Source of the DNA: an uncultured Oscillibacter sp.
GTDB lineage: Bacteria; Bacillota; Clostridia; Oscillospirales; Oscillospiraceae
Assembly: GCA_910589315.1 (NCBI GenBank)
Contig: CAJUTB010000007.1
Coordinates: forward strand, 1-64,000
Direction: 5' to 3'
DNA length: 64,000 bases
The translations under genes and the position numbers were made by a program. Below the pieces are notes generated by a model, which was given only the letters and a program-made list of their open reading frames with translations, did not search any database and had not been told where the DNA came from. Positions 25,148 through 32,463 of the stretch are shown here, one piece after another. Every line of letters begins with the position of its first letter. Within the stretch, counting starts at the first letter, position 1.

Positions 25148-25234
25148 AGCTTGTCCCTCCCAACGAGATTTTTCTCCATTTTAATCGAGGTTTGGAGAAA
25201 AAACGGTCGGGAAAAGGAAGTCCCAGCGTTTCCC

Positions 25235-25290
25235 TTACTTTTCTTTCGAGAAAGAAAAGTAAGCAAAAGAAAGCTGACACGCCGCGGCTC
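25235..25290. repeat. Dispersed palindromic repeat, copy 1
   Basis: A perfect palindrome TTACTTTTCTTTC-GA-GAAAGAAAAGTAA (25235-25262) is followed by GCAAAAGAAAGCT and ACACGC. A second copy lies at 35799-35850 with different outer bases but the same complementarity and the same trailing words. It lies in the 224-base gap upstream of spoIIE. Confidence 0.75.
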
Positions 25291-25320
25291 TGGGTGCGCG
25301 AACAACCTTTCTGCGCGTCA

Positions 25321-25355
25321 AAGTGGGCGTCCGGTTCGAAACGGAACGCCCACTT
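25321..25355 (-). terminator. Hairpin behind the PfoR-like gene
   Basis: Stem AAGTGGGCGT/ACGCCCACTT with inner CCG/CGG. On the minus strand it begins 16 bases after the stop codon. The following T run is short (CTTTG), so it is a weak terminator or an mRNA end-stabilising hairpin. Confidence 0.5.
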
Positions 25356-25371
25356 TGCTTTGTTTATATTT

Positions 25372-26478
25372 TTAGGGAAGGGTGAGATCGTCGGGTTTGA
25401 CCCAGCCCGCGTTACGGCAGAGCTGGTTGATCAGCGGACAGAGAATCGCGGGGAGGATGAAGGAGACCAGCAGGAGGCCCGCCCAATCCATAGCGGCGGG
25501 AACGATTGCCGCCGCGCCGTTGGCCAGTGCCTGTTCGCTGGGCGCAAACCAGCCGGTCCAGACTCCCAGCTGCCCGCACAGGCCGCAAGTGCCCATGCCG
25601 GAGTTGATGGCCGCGCCGTTCATCTCTAAACGGAAGAAACAGGTTGCAATCGGTCCGGTGATGGCAGAGGTTACGATGGGCGCGATCCAGATGCGGGGAT
25701 TTTTGATAATATTGGGCATTTGGAGCATGGAGGTTCCCAGGCCTTGGCTGATCAGGCCGCCCCAGCCGTTTTCCCGAAAGCTCATGACGGCAAATCCAAC
25801 CATTTGCGCACAGCATCCCGCCACCGCCGCGCCGCCCGCCAGACCTGTCAGGCCCAGAACGGAACAGATTGCGGCGGAGGAAATCGGAAGCGTCAACGCC
25901 ACGCCCACCAGAACCGAAACCAGAATTCCCATCCAGAAGGGCTGTAAGTTGGTCGCTTCCATGATAAGCCGCCCAAAGGCGCTGGCAACGTGCCCGATTG
26001 GAGGCGCGATAACCCAGGCTGCGCCGATGCCGGTAAGCGTTGTAACCACCGGAGTCACGAGAATGTCAATTTTGGTTTCCTTGCTCACAGCCTTGCCGCA
26101 CTCGGCGGCGATAATCGCCACAAACAGCACCGCCAGCGGTCCGCCGGCTTTGCCTAGGGCGTTGCAGGCATACCCCACCGTCGGCAGCGAGAAAAGCACC
26201 AGCGGCGGAGCCTGCAAGGCATAGCCAATTGCCACGGCCATGGCGGAACCGCTCATGAAGGAGGCCAGTCCGCCGATGGTATAGCCGGTCTGGTTGATTT
26301 CGATGACCTGGGCCGTAAGAAATCCAATGTGGAACTGACTGCCGGCTGTGTTGAGAATGGTTCCAATCAGCAGCGAGCAGAACAGGCCCTGTGCCATTGC
26401 GCCCAGAGCGTCAATGCCGTAGCGTTTGGCAGAGAGCACAATGTTTTTGCGTTTGAGAAACGCGTTTACTTTTTCCAT
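25372..26478 (-). CDS. PTS EIIC-like membrane protein (PfoR family)
   Basis: A 368-aa protein with about ten hydrophobic segments, matching the EIIC-like family that includes clostridial PfoR (PTS_EIIC_2). Features include an N-terminal RYGIDALGAMAQGLFCSLL segment and Gly-rich loops such as GLTGLAGGAAVAGC. No EIIA or EIIB gene is adjacent, which is usual for this family and leaves transport versus regulation open. The start ATG at 26478 has AGGTG six bases upstream. Transcription starts at a strong promoter with a perfect palindrome just downstream, so expression is probably repressor-controlled. Confidence 0.85.
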   Translation of the reverse strand: MEKVNAFLKRKNIVLSAKRYGIDALGAMAQGLFCSLLIGTILNTAGSQFHIGFLTAQVIEINQTGYTIGGLASFMSGSAMAVAIGYALQAPPLVLFSLPTVGYACNALGKAGGPLAVLFVAIIAAECGKAVSKETKIDILVTPVVTTLTGIGAAWVIAPPIGHVASAFGRLIMEATNLQPFWMGILVSVLVGVALTLPISSAAICSVLGLTGLAGGAAVAGCCAQMVGFAVMSFRENGWGGLISQGLGTSMLQMPNIIKNPRIWIAPIVTSAITGPIATCFFRLEMNGAAINSGMGTCGLCGQLGVWTGWFAPSEQALANGAAAIVPAAMDWAGLLLVSFILPAILCPLINQLCRNAGWVKPDDLTLP

Positions 26479-26513
26479 GGAAAGCACCTGTCTCTTTCAT
26501 AGTATGTAATACG

Positions 26514-26531
26514 CAGGTGTCTTGACACCTG
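26514..26531. promoter_or_regulatory. Perfect 18-bp palindromic operator
   Basis: CAGGTGTC-TT-GACACCTG covers about +2 to +19 of the PfoR-like transcript. A matching half-site (CACCTGTC on the plus strand, about 26486-26493) occurs near the ribosome site. Its placement just downstream of the promoter is typical of repressor road-block sites; the cognate regulator is not in view. Confidence 0.7.
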
Positions 26532-26539
26532 TTCAGACT

Positions 26540-26568
26540 ATGATAGCGGTCTTTGCCGGATTTGTCAA
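26540..26568 (-). promoter_or_regulatory. Sigma-A promoter for the PfoR-like gene
   Basis: Minus-strand TTGACA (26563-26568) and TATCAT (26540-26545), 17-base spacer, immediately upstream of the palindromic operator. Confidence 0.8.
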
Positions 26569-26642
26569 TGGTTTTTGGAAATTTTCTCCCTTTTCAGAAA
26601 TGTGCTGCGGTTTGAAAATGCCGGCAGTTTTACAAGGTAAAC

Positions 26643-26671
26643 TTGAAATGATTCAAAGCGGATCGTATAAT
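26643..26671 (+). promoter_or_regulatory. Sigma-A promoter for the P-loop kinase gene
   Basis: TTGAAA (26643-26648) and a perfect TATAAT (26666-26671), 17-base spacer, 40 bases before the ATG. Confidence 0.8.
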
Positions 26672-26711
26672 AAACATAACAAATTGGAATTTGTAAAGGC
26701 GGCGGAGAAGA

Positions 26712-27227
26712 ATGATTATTCTGATAACGGGAGCATCCCATACGGGCAAAACGGCCCTTGCCCAGAAATTACTCGAAAAATATCAATATCCATACTTATC
26801 AATCGATCATTTGAAAATGGGGCTGATTCGAAGCGGGAATACGGAACTTACCCCCATGAGCAACGATATCGCGCTCACAGCATATTTATGGCCGATTGTT
26901 CGTGAAATGATCAAAACCGCCATAGAAAACCAACAAAACCTGATTGTTGAGGGCTGTTATATTCCATTTGATTGGAAGAAAGATTTTGAAAAAGAATACC
27001 TTGATCATATTGAATATTTCTGCCTGGTCATGAGCGAGGACTATATAAGAAATCACTTTGCCGACATAAAGAGCTATGCAAATGTGATTGAAAATCGCTT
27101 AAATGATGACGATTGTACAATAGAGCGCGTACTTGCAGACAATGCACAATACCTGGAACTTTCCAAAAAACATTCTGTTCACTCTGTGTTGATTCAGAAT
27201 CAATACGATATAGATATAGAAAAATAA
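26712..27227 (+). CDS. P-loop NTPase, small-molecule kinase-like
   Basis: A 171-aa protein opening with Walker A ILITGASHTGKTALAQKLL and a following LSIDHLKMGL segment. These are typical of the zeta-toxin/adenylate-kinase-like kinase fold, with acceptor-site Asp in SIDH. LIVEGCYIP supplies the substrate-side strand. The phosphorylated substrate is unknown. It is clearly AT-rich compared with its neighbours and has a consensus promoter, so acquisition by transfer is likely. No antitoxin-like partner flanks it, which speaks against a zeta-type toxin-antitoxin pair. Confidence 0.8.
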   Translation: MIILITGASHTGKTALAQKLLEKYQYPYLSIDHLKMGLIRSGNTELTPMSNDIALTAYLWPIVREMIKTAIENQQNLIVEGCYIPFDWKKDFEKEYLDHIEYFCLVMSEDYIRNHFADIKSYANVIENRLNDDDCTIERVLADNAQYLELSKKHSVHSVLIQNQYDIDIEK

Positions 27228-27255
27228 ATTTCCATTTTCCGGGCATGATAAAACG

Positions 27256-27286
27256 AGAACGGCATGGCCATAAGCCATGCCGTTCT
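27256..27286 (-). terminator. Terminator between convergent units
   Basis: A perfect 13-bp stem AGAACGGCATGGC/GCCATGCCGTTCT, loop CATAA. On the minus strand it is followed by CGTTTTATC, ending the aminotransferase-Dabb unit. Confidence 0.8.
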
Positions 27287-27320
27287 TCAAATTCTGTTCA
27301 TGGAACGGGTATTGACGCAC

Positions 27321-27602
27321 TTAAAATTCGTAGTCAGCCGCCGCCCGGTCCACCCGAATCGATTTGCACAGGGCGGATACCGCCTGATGCCGCGGGTCTT
27401 TTTTATAGGCGTCCAACGTTTCCAGGCTTTCGAACTCACAGACGCACACGGCATCATAGTTGTCGTTCCCGGCGCAGACGGCGACCTCGCTGCGTAAGAG
27501 CTGGGGAATCACCCCTTGCAGTCCCCGCAGGCCGTCGAGGAAACGGGCTTGCTCGGCCTCCGTGCCGGGACGGAATTTCCACATGACAATATGGCGTATC
27601 AT
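27321..27602 (-). CDS. Dabb family (stress-responsive A/B barrel) protein
   Basis: A 93-aa ferredoxin-like barrel protein with the family hallmarks MIRHIVMWKFRPGT at the N-terminus and NDNYDAVCVCEFESLETL then YKKDPRHQAV in the second half. Members form dimers; bacterial functions are mostly undefined. Its ATG overlaps the aminotransferase stop by four bases, so it is translated with that enzyme. Confidence 0.92.
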   Translation of the reverse strand: MIRHIVMWKFRPGTEAEQARFLDGLRGLQGVIPQLLRSEVAVCAGNDNYDAVCVCEFESLETLDAYKKDPRHQAVSALCKSIRVDRAAADYEF

Positions 27603-28810
27603 TGTGCAGACTCCTCCTGTTTCCGGTTGTATGCCGCGATTCCCAGACCCAGCAGCTCAATCGAACGCCGCAGGTCGTCCGGGTTGGTGACGTAGGCGAT
27701 GCGGATCTCGTTGCGGCCCCGGCCGGGCGTTGCATAGAACCCCTCACCAGGCGCGTACATGACGGTTTCGCCATGGTCCTCAAATTCGTCCAAAAGAAAA
27801 TATTGCAGTTGATCTGCGTCGTTCACCGGCAGCGTCACCATCAGGTAGAACGCGCCCTCGGGAGAACGAAAGCGCACGCCGGGGAGTTTTGACAGGCTTT
27901 CGACCACCACATCCCGGCGGCGGCGGTATTCCTCACGGACTTCCGCGCAGTATTCCGGCGTCATGGAATGATAGAGCGCAGCCGCGCCCATCTGGTCCAG
28001 CGTTGCGGCGCAGAGCCGCCCTTGGCAGATTTTCAAAGCGTGGGAGATCAGCTCCCAGTTGCGGGAAATCAGTGCGCCAACCCTTGCGCCGCAGGAGGAA
28101 AAACGTTTGGAAACGGAATCAATCACCACGATGTTTTCCGCCGCCTCCCCAAACTCCAGCATGGAGCTGAGGGGTTCGCCGCTGTAAATGATTTCCCGAT
28201 ACACCTCGTCGCTGACAAGAAACAGGTTATGTTCTTGGGCGATTTCCACCAGCGTCCGTTTTTCTTCGTTTGTCAGAACGACGCCGGTGGGGTTGCCCGG
28301 ATTGGTAATAAGAATTGCTCGGGTATGTTCGTTGATCAGCGGCTCAATGGTTTCCCGCGAAACATAGTGGTAATCGGTTTCAGGGCCGGAGGGAATTGGG
28401 CGGATTCGTCCGCCTGAGACGTTGATGAAGGTTGTGTAATTGGGATAAAAAGGCTCTGGGACGAGGATTTCGTCGCCTTCTTCCAAAATACAGGCCATGA
28501 CGGTTTGCAGGGCCTCGCTGCCTCCCACGGTGACAAGAATATCATCCGCCGAAAGAGAGACGCCGATGGTCTGATAATAGTCCCGTATCGCTTCCAAGAG
28601 AACTTCCACGCCGGGGGACGGCGCATAGGCCAAAACATCGCTCTGGAAGCTGCGGACCGCGTCAAAAAAAGCTTTGGGGGTTGGAATATCGGGCTGTCCG
28701 ATATTCAAATGATGAACGCGGATTCCACGGGCCTGTGCCGCCACCATGCAGGGGTGAAACTTACGAATGGGCGAAAGGGAACACGCTTCAATGTGCTTGG
28801 AAAATTTCAT
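27599..28810 (-). CDS. PLP-dependent aminotransferase, class I/II
   Basis: A 403-aa fold-type I aminotransferase. Visible motifs are LNIGQPDIPTP near residue 37, ITNPGNPTGVVL, the PLP-ring contact SDEVYREIIY, and the Schiff-base lysine in SVSKRFSSCGARVGALI. This is the aspartate-aminotransferase-like subgroup; substrate specificity cannot be read from sequence alone. The start ATG at 28810 follows GGGAGGAAGACAGG; an upstream in-frame GTG/ATG region lacks family sequence. It has its own promoter and is followed by the overlapping Dabb gene. Confidence 0.93.
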   Translation of the reverse strand: MKFSKHIEACSLSPIRKFHPCMVAAQARGIRVHHLNIGQPDIPTPKAFFDAVRSFQSDVLAYAPSPGVEVLLEAIRDYYQTIGVSLSADDILVTVGGSEALQTVMACILEEGDEILVPEPFYPNYTTFINVSGGRIRPIPSGPETDYHYVSRETIEPLINEHTRAILITNPGNPTGVVLTNEEKRTLVEIAQEHNLFLVSDEVYREIIYSGEPLSSMLEFGEAAENIVVIDSVSKRFSSCGARVGALISRNWELISHALKICQGRLCAATLDQMGAAALYHSMTPEYCAEVREEYRRRRDVVVESLSKLPGVRFRSPEGAFYLMVTLPVNDADQLQYFLLDEFEDHGETVMYAPGEGFYATPGRGRNEIRIAYVTNPDDLRRSIELLGLGIAAYNRKQEESAQ

Positions 28811-28884
28811 CCTGTCTTCCTCCCGTATGCAAAGCATACTTAATGAATGTGAGTTTTCTTAGAATCGTCTCAAAGTACGCACTT

Positions 28885-28912
28885 ATTGTAACATACCCGA
28901 GAGCTTTGTCAA
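28885..28912 (-). promoter_or_regulatory. Sigma-A promoter for the aminotransferase-Dabb operon
   Basis: Minus-strand TTGACA (28907-28912) and TACAAT (28885-28890) with 16-base spacing, about 75 bases upstream of the start codon. Confidence 0.75.
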
Positions 28913-28967
28913 CGCATTTCCGGGGGATGTTCGGAAAAACAGGAAAGGAAACCGTCTGCACGGCGGT

Positions 28968-29654
28968 TCAGCGTTTGCTTTTGCCCAGGAAACGGAGAAG
29001 ATACAAAAACAGGTTGATGAAGTCCAGATAAAGCTGTAAAGCGGAGAAAATAGACGCCCGTTCCAACATGGCTTGATCGCCCTGGTATGTCTGGTAGTAG
29101 GCCCGGATTTTCTGGGTATCATAGGCGGTGAAGGCCATAAAGACCGCAATGCCGACAAGGCAGATCACCCGGTCCATCATGCCCAGCGGCAGGAACAGGG
29201 ACAAAATGCCGAAAATAATCAGGAAAATCAGTCCGCCAATCAGGATGGGGCGCAGGCGGGAGAGGTCGGTTTTGGTGAAGTAGCCATACAGGGCCATGCC
29301 GCCGAAATAGACCGCCGTCATGGCAAAAACCAGCATCAGACTGGTCATGCTGAAGATCACAAAATACGCAGAGAACACGATGCCGTTCAAAACCGCATAA
29401 ACAAAGAACAAAACGCGTGCGGTAACGGGCTGCATATGCTGTATGCGCGCAGAGAGAATCAGCACCACCGCCAGCTCGGCAACCAAGAGAATGATATGGA
29501 AATAGGGAATCATGAAAACATAGACGAGGGCTCCGGTGATATACCCGCCGGCGGCCACGGCGAAGGTGGCCAGCAGGCCCAGAAACATCCAGGTAAAGGT
29601 TTTGACCGTGTACGAGCTAAGGGATTCCTGTAATTCAAGATCATTTTCCCACAT
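28968..29654 (-). CDS. Bax inhibitor-1 / YccA family membrane protein
   Basis: A 228-aa protein with seven hydrophobic segments. It has the family's terminal signature AFTAYDTQKIRAYYQ followed by a short loop and LQLYLDFINLFLYLLRFLG. Bacterial members such as YetJ are pH-sensitive calcium leak channels; YccA binds FtsH. The C-terminus is basic (GKSKR). The ATG is preceded by AAGGAGG and a promoter at 29705-29733. Confidence 0.95.
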   Translation of the reverse strand: MWENDLELQESLSSYTVKTFTWMFLGLLATFAVAAGGYITGALVYVFMIPYFHIILLVAELAVVLILSARIQHMQPVTARVLFFVYAVLNGIVFSAYFVIFSMTSLMLVFAMTAVYFGGMALYGYFTKTDLSRLRPILIGGLIFLIIFGILSLFLPLGMMDRVICLVGIAVFMAFTAYDTQKIRAYYQTYQGDQAMLERASIFSALQLYLDFINLFLYLLRFLGKSKR

Positions 29655-29704
29655 AATAAAAACCTCCTTGTAGTCCGGCGGTTTCCGCCGGGATGGTTGA
29701 AGCT

Positions 29705-29733
29705 ATTTTAGCACATTATTTTCCAGATGTCCA
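29705..29733 (-). promoter_or_regulatory. Sigma-A promoter for the Bax-inhibitor-like gene
   Basis: Minus-strand TGGACA (29728-29733) and TAAAAT (29705-29710), 17-base spacer, directly behind the upstream aminotransferase stop codon. Confidence 0.6.
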
Positions 29734-29737
29734 GGGT

Positions 29738-30874
29738 TTACAGGGTTTTCAAAAAGCGTTCCATGCGGTCCAGGCCCTCGGACAGCTCCCCGTCAGAATA
29801 GCAATAGGACAGGCGCATAAAACCCTCTGTGCCGAAGTATATGCCGGGAATCAGGCCCACCAGACCCTCTTTCAGCATTTTTTCGCAGAAGGCCAGGGAG
29901 TCCAGGCCGCAGTCCGGCACTTGCAGGAACATGTAAAAGGCCCCGTCGGGCGTCTGGACATCCAGTCCCATCGCCCGCAGTCTCCCACAGACAAAATCCC
30001 GCCGCTTGCGGTAAAGCCGGACCATCGGGGAGGGATCGGTTCTCAGCGCGGCCATGCAGGCGGGCTGAATAAACGCGGGGGCGGACACGACGGCATATTG
30101 ATGAAACACCTGCATCCGCTGCTTGACCGGCCCATCCGCGAGGCAGTAGCCCGCCCGCCAGCCGGTCATGGCGTAAGGCTTGGAGAAGCTCTGAATGATG
30201 ATTATCCGGTCCCGCATACCGGCATATTCGGCAAAGCTGCGATAACGATCCGTATAAATCAGGGTCCGATATACGTCGTCGCATAGAACAAAGACCGGCT
30301 TGTCCCGGAGAACGGCGTAGATAGCATCCAGCGTTTCCGGGGAATAGATACAGCCTGTGGGGTTGTTGGGAGAGGTGAGAACGAGGGCCTTGGTGTTCGG
30401 TGTAAGGAGAGCCTGTAAGCGTTCCGGGTCGATCTGAAAACGGCTTTGCTCCGTGGGCAGGGCCACCGGTACGCCCCGGCAAAGCCGGGTAATGGACTCA
30501 TAAAGGCTAAAGGCCGGAGTGGGAATGATCACCTCGTCACCGGGATTCAAAATCGCGGAGAGGGCAATGAACAGCCCCTCCGTCGCGCCGATGGTGAGGA
30601 TTATTTCATCTGGACTGTACCGCAGGCCGTGAGTATGCTCCTCAAATTTGGAAATGGCTTCCAGCAGCTCAGGATAGCCGTTGTTGGGAGGATAATGGGT
30701 GACGTTGGCGTCAAGGGCAGCCTTGGCGGCGTCCTTGACCGCCTCGGGCGTGTTCTGGTCCGGCTCGCCGATGGTGAGGGAACATGCGCCGGGCGTATTT
30801 CGGACCAGGGCGGTAAAGCGGCGGATGCCGGAGAGCTGGACGTTCTGCACAGCATGATTCAAAATCAGTTCCAT
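29738..30874 (-). CDS. PLP-dependent aminotransferase, class I/II
   Basis: A 378-aa fold-type I enzyme with SLTIGEPDQNTPEAV, TSPNNPTGCIYSPE, CDDVYRTLIY and the PLP lysine in IQSFSKPYAMTGWRAGY. The GW after the lysine motif is typical of the aromatic/aspartate aminotransferase subgroup (PatA-like). The start ATG at 30874 has AAAGGAG ten bases upstream. A T run ending a GC-rich hairpin abuts this ribosome site, and a tiny ORF lies 74 bases upstream, so expression may be set by transcription attenuation. It is only distantly similar to the 27.6 kb aminotransferase. Confidence 0.93.
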   Translation of the reverse strand: MELILNHAVQNVQLSGIRRFTALVRNTPGACSLTIGEPDQNTPEAVKDAAKAALDANVTHYPPNNGYPELLEAISKFEEHTHGLRYSPDEIILTIGATEGLFIALSAILNPGDEVIIPTPAFSLYESITRLCRGVPVALPTEQSRFQIDPERLQALLTPNTKALVLTSPNNPTGCIYSPETLDAIYAVLRDKPVFVLCDDVYRTLIYTDRYRSFAEYAGMRDRIIIIQSFSKPYAMTGWRAGYCLADGPVKQRMQVFHQYAVVSAPAFIQPACMAALRTDPSPMVRLYRKRRDFVCGRLRAMGLDVQTPDGAFYMFLQVPDCGLDSLAFCEKMLKEGLVGLIPGIYFGTEGFMRLSYCYSDGELSEGLDRMERFLKTL

Positions 30875-30893
30875 AGAGGGAAAGCTCCTTTGC

Positions 30894-30940
30894 AAAAAGC
30901 GGCGGAGAACCCGCAGGAGGACGCCGCGTTTGCGGCGTCC
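30894..30940 (-). promoter_or_regulatory. Possible attenuator: two mutually exclusive hairpins
   Basis: On the minus strand GGACGCCGC (30940-30932) pairs perfectly with GCGGCGTCC (30927-30919). The same GCGGCG (30927-30922) can instead pair with CGCCGC (30904-30899), which is followed at once by TTTTT (30898-30894) and then the aminotransferase ribosome site. That is the geometry of an antiterminator/terminator pair behind a leader ORF. No folding energies were computed. Confidence 0.45.
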
Positions 30941-30947
30941 CGGGGGG

Positions 30948-31013
30948 TCAACGGTCGCTGGGGACCCAGCAGTCCTGAAAAATCAGGTCGTCAATGTCGC
31001 CAATTCCACCCAC
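30948..31013 (-). CDS. Short leader ORF, 21 codons
   Basis: GTG at 31011-31013 has a full AAAGGAGG (31020-31027) with ideal six-base spacing. The frame encodes MGGIGDIDDLIF, then QDCWVPSDR, and stops at TGA 30948-30950, just before the first hairpin of a possible attenuator. Four Asp and three Ile in 21 residues are the only composition bias. It could be a regulatory leader peptide for the aminotransferase or a small independent peptide; I recognise no family. It is preceded by a small inverted repeat GACTG-TTGGT-CAGTC at 31036-31050. Confidence 0.5.
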   Translation of the reverse strand: MGGIGDIDDLIFQDCWVPSDR

Positions 31014-31131
31014 GCTGATCCTCCTTTGCAATTGAGACTGTTGGTCAGTCTATGCGCCGGAGCGCGGAAAGTTGCATGACCGGTGGGTAAAAGAGGCGAA
31101 AACATCGGATGATTCGTATAATTTTTTCGTT

Positions 31132-32301
31132 TTAATACCGCTTGTATACAGTTGTAAGACGGTCGTCTATGAACTCGTTCAAATTTCCCCAGGCCGTCCA
31201 GCGCACTTTTTCCGAGGTACGGAATTCACAGGCGGTATAATGATAGGTCTCCGGGTCCACGCTGGTAAGAATTACCACCCGCTCCGCGCCGGAGGTTTTA
31301 ATATGAATCAGGTCGCCGGTTTTCAGACTGCGCCAGTTCCAGTATTGGTTTAGCTTGGCGTCTTCTCCAAACAGAAAATCGCTGACGGCCATGCCGAAGG
31401 CCAGACAGTCCTCGCCGCTGCCCAGTTTGGGGGAGTTGTAATGATAACGCGGGTCCTTGGTCCAGACCGTCCCATCCGGACATCCGGCCTTTACCACTTC
31501 CAGCAGTTCCTGAAGGTTTTCGTCCGTAATCTCCTTGCCGTTGGAAAGACACCCGCCGTCCCGGTGGAGGGGCGTGCGCACATTGATGCGGTCCATCATT
31601 TTTTGTACGGTATCGCCCTCCTCCAAGCGGAAAACGGGCACGCCGGCAGCCTCTGCCAGTTCGGCGGGGACGTCCCGCAGAAGGTCCTGTAAACGCGCCA
31701 GAACCACGCAAGCCTGTGCCCTGGTTACGGAGGCATTGCCGTTAAACCGGCCGTCGGTCTGGCCCCGCAGAAGGTTCCGGTCATAACAGACGGCAATGGC
31801 GTCCCGGTAGGAAAACGGGAGATTGCCCCAGTCGTCCAGGGCTTTTTGCGCGGCGGCCTTGGTCTCCGCGTCCGGGGCTTCCGGAACGTCCAGCAGATTA
31901 TAGAGCATCTGCGCCATGTCAAAACGGGCGAGGGGACGGTTGATAAAATCGCCCCAGGTTTCGCCGTTGGCTTGATAGGCGGTTTCCAGGCTGGTTCCTG
32001 CCAAAGCGGGCGCACAGATATTCAGCGCGCGGGTCTGCCAGGAAAGCTCTTCCGCTTCTCCCCCCGCTGCGCCGGACAGAACGGAACGGGAGAGGAATGC
32101 ACAGAACTGCACTGCCGTTACCGGATCGTCGGGGTGGAAGCAGCCGTCGCCGTAGCCGGTGACGACGCCTGCTCCCGCTGCCGCTTCAATCGGTTCATTA
32201 GCCCAGTGGCTGTCGGGTACGTCGGAAAACCGGGGTTCCGCCGCAAAGGCGGGGAGGGTCAAACAGCAGAACGCCAGCAGCAACAGAAATCCTTTCTTCA
32301 T
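31132..32301 (-). CDS. Secreted SLH-domain protein, 389 aa
   Basis: The start ATG at 32301 (AAGGAGA upstream) gives a classic signal peptide, MKKGFLLLLAF…LPAFAAEP. SLH repeats follow: FSDVPDSHWANEPIEAAAG…GYGDGCFHPDDPVTAVQF (about 22-75) and a later one at …FRDAIAVCYDRNLLRGQTDGRF-type sequence (about 130-185). SLH domains bind pyruvylated wall polymer, so the protein is held at the cell surface. The C-terminal 150 residues form an uncharacterised globular domain. It is divergent from pstS. Confidence 0.85.
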   Translation of the reverse strand: MKKGFLLLLAFCCLTLPAFAAEPRFSDVPDSHWANEPIEAAAGAGVVTGYGDGCFHPDDPVTAVQFCAFLSRSVLSGAAGGEAEELSWQTRALNICAPALAGTSLETAYQANGETWGDFINRPLARFDMAQMLYNLLDVPEAPDAETKAAAQKALDDWGNLPFSYRDAIAVCYDRNLLRGQTDGRFNGNASVTRAQACVVLARLQDLLRDVPAELAEAAGVPVFRLEEGDTVQKMMDRINVRTPLHRDGGCLSNGKEITDENLQELLEVVKAGCPDGTVWTKDPRYHYNSPKLGSGEDCLAFGMAVSDFLFGEDAKLNQYWNWRSLKTGDLIHIKTSGAERVVILTSVDPETYHYTACEFRTSEKVRWTAWGNLNEFIDDRLTTVYKRY

Positions 32302-32370
32302 ATGGTTCTTATCTCCTTTTTGATTTGCCATATCATAGCACAATCCAGGGAAAATCGCAATAGCCGCTTT

Positions 32371-32423
32371 GGAAAATGGCATTTTGTAAAAGAATACCAG
32401 CCGGATTTTTTCCGGAAAATGGC
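32371..32423. repeat. Direct repeat GGAAAATGGC upstream of pstS
   Basis: Identical 10-mers at 32371-32380 and 32414-32423 are 43 bases apart, about four helical turns, and the second overlaps the -35 side of a -10-like CATACT at 32425-32430. No consensus -35 is visible, as is common for activator-dependent phosphate promoters. Whether these are PhoP/PhoB sites is unproven. Confidence 0.35.
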
Positions 32424-32463
32424 GCATACTAGAGCCGTCAGATCATGAAAAAGGAGGGCGGAG

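Noticed and set aside
26712..27227. Zeta-type toxin of a toxin-antitoxin pair
   Set aside because: The fold is similar, but no small antitoxin gene flanks it and it has its own promoter, so only a generic P-loop kinase call is supported.
29675..29691. CCGGCGG/CCGCCGG hairpin upstream of the Bax-inhibitor-like gene as a terminator
   Set aside because: It lies downstream of that gene's predicted promoter and has no T run; its role is unclear, so it is not annotated.
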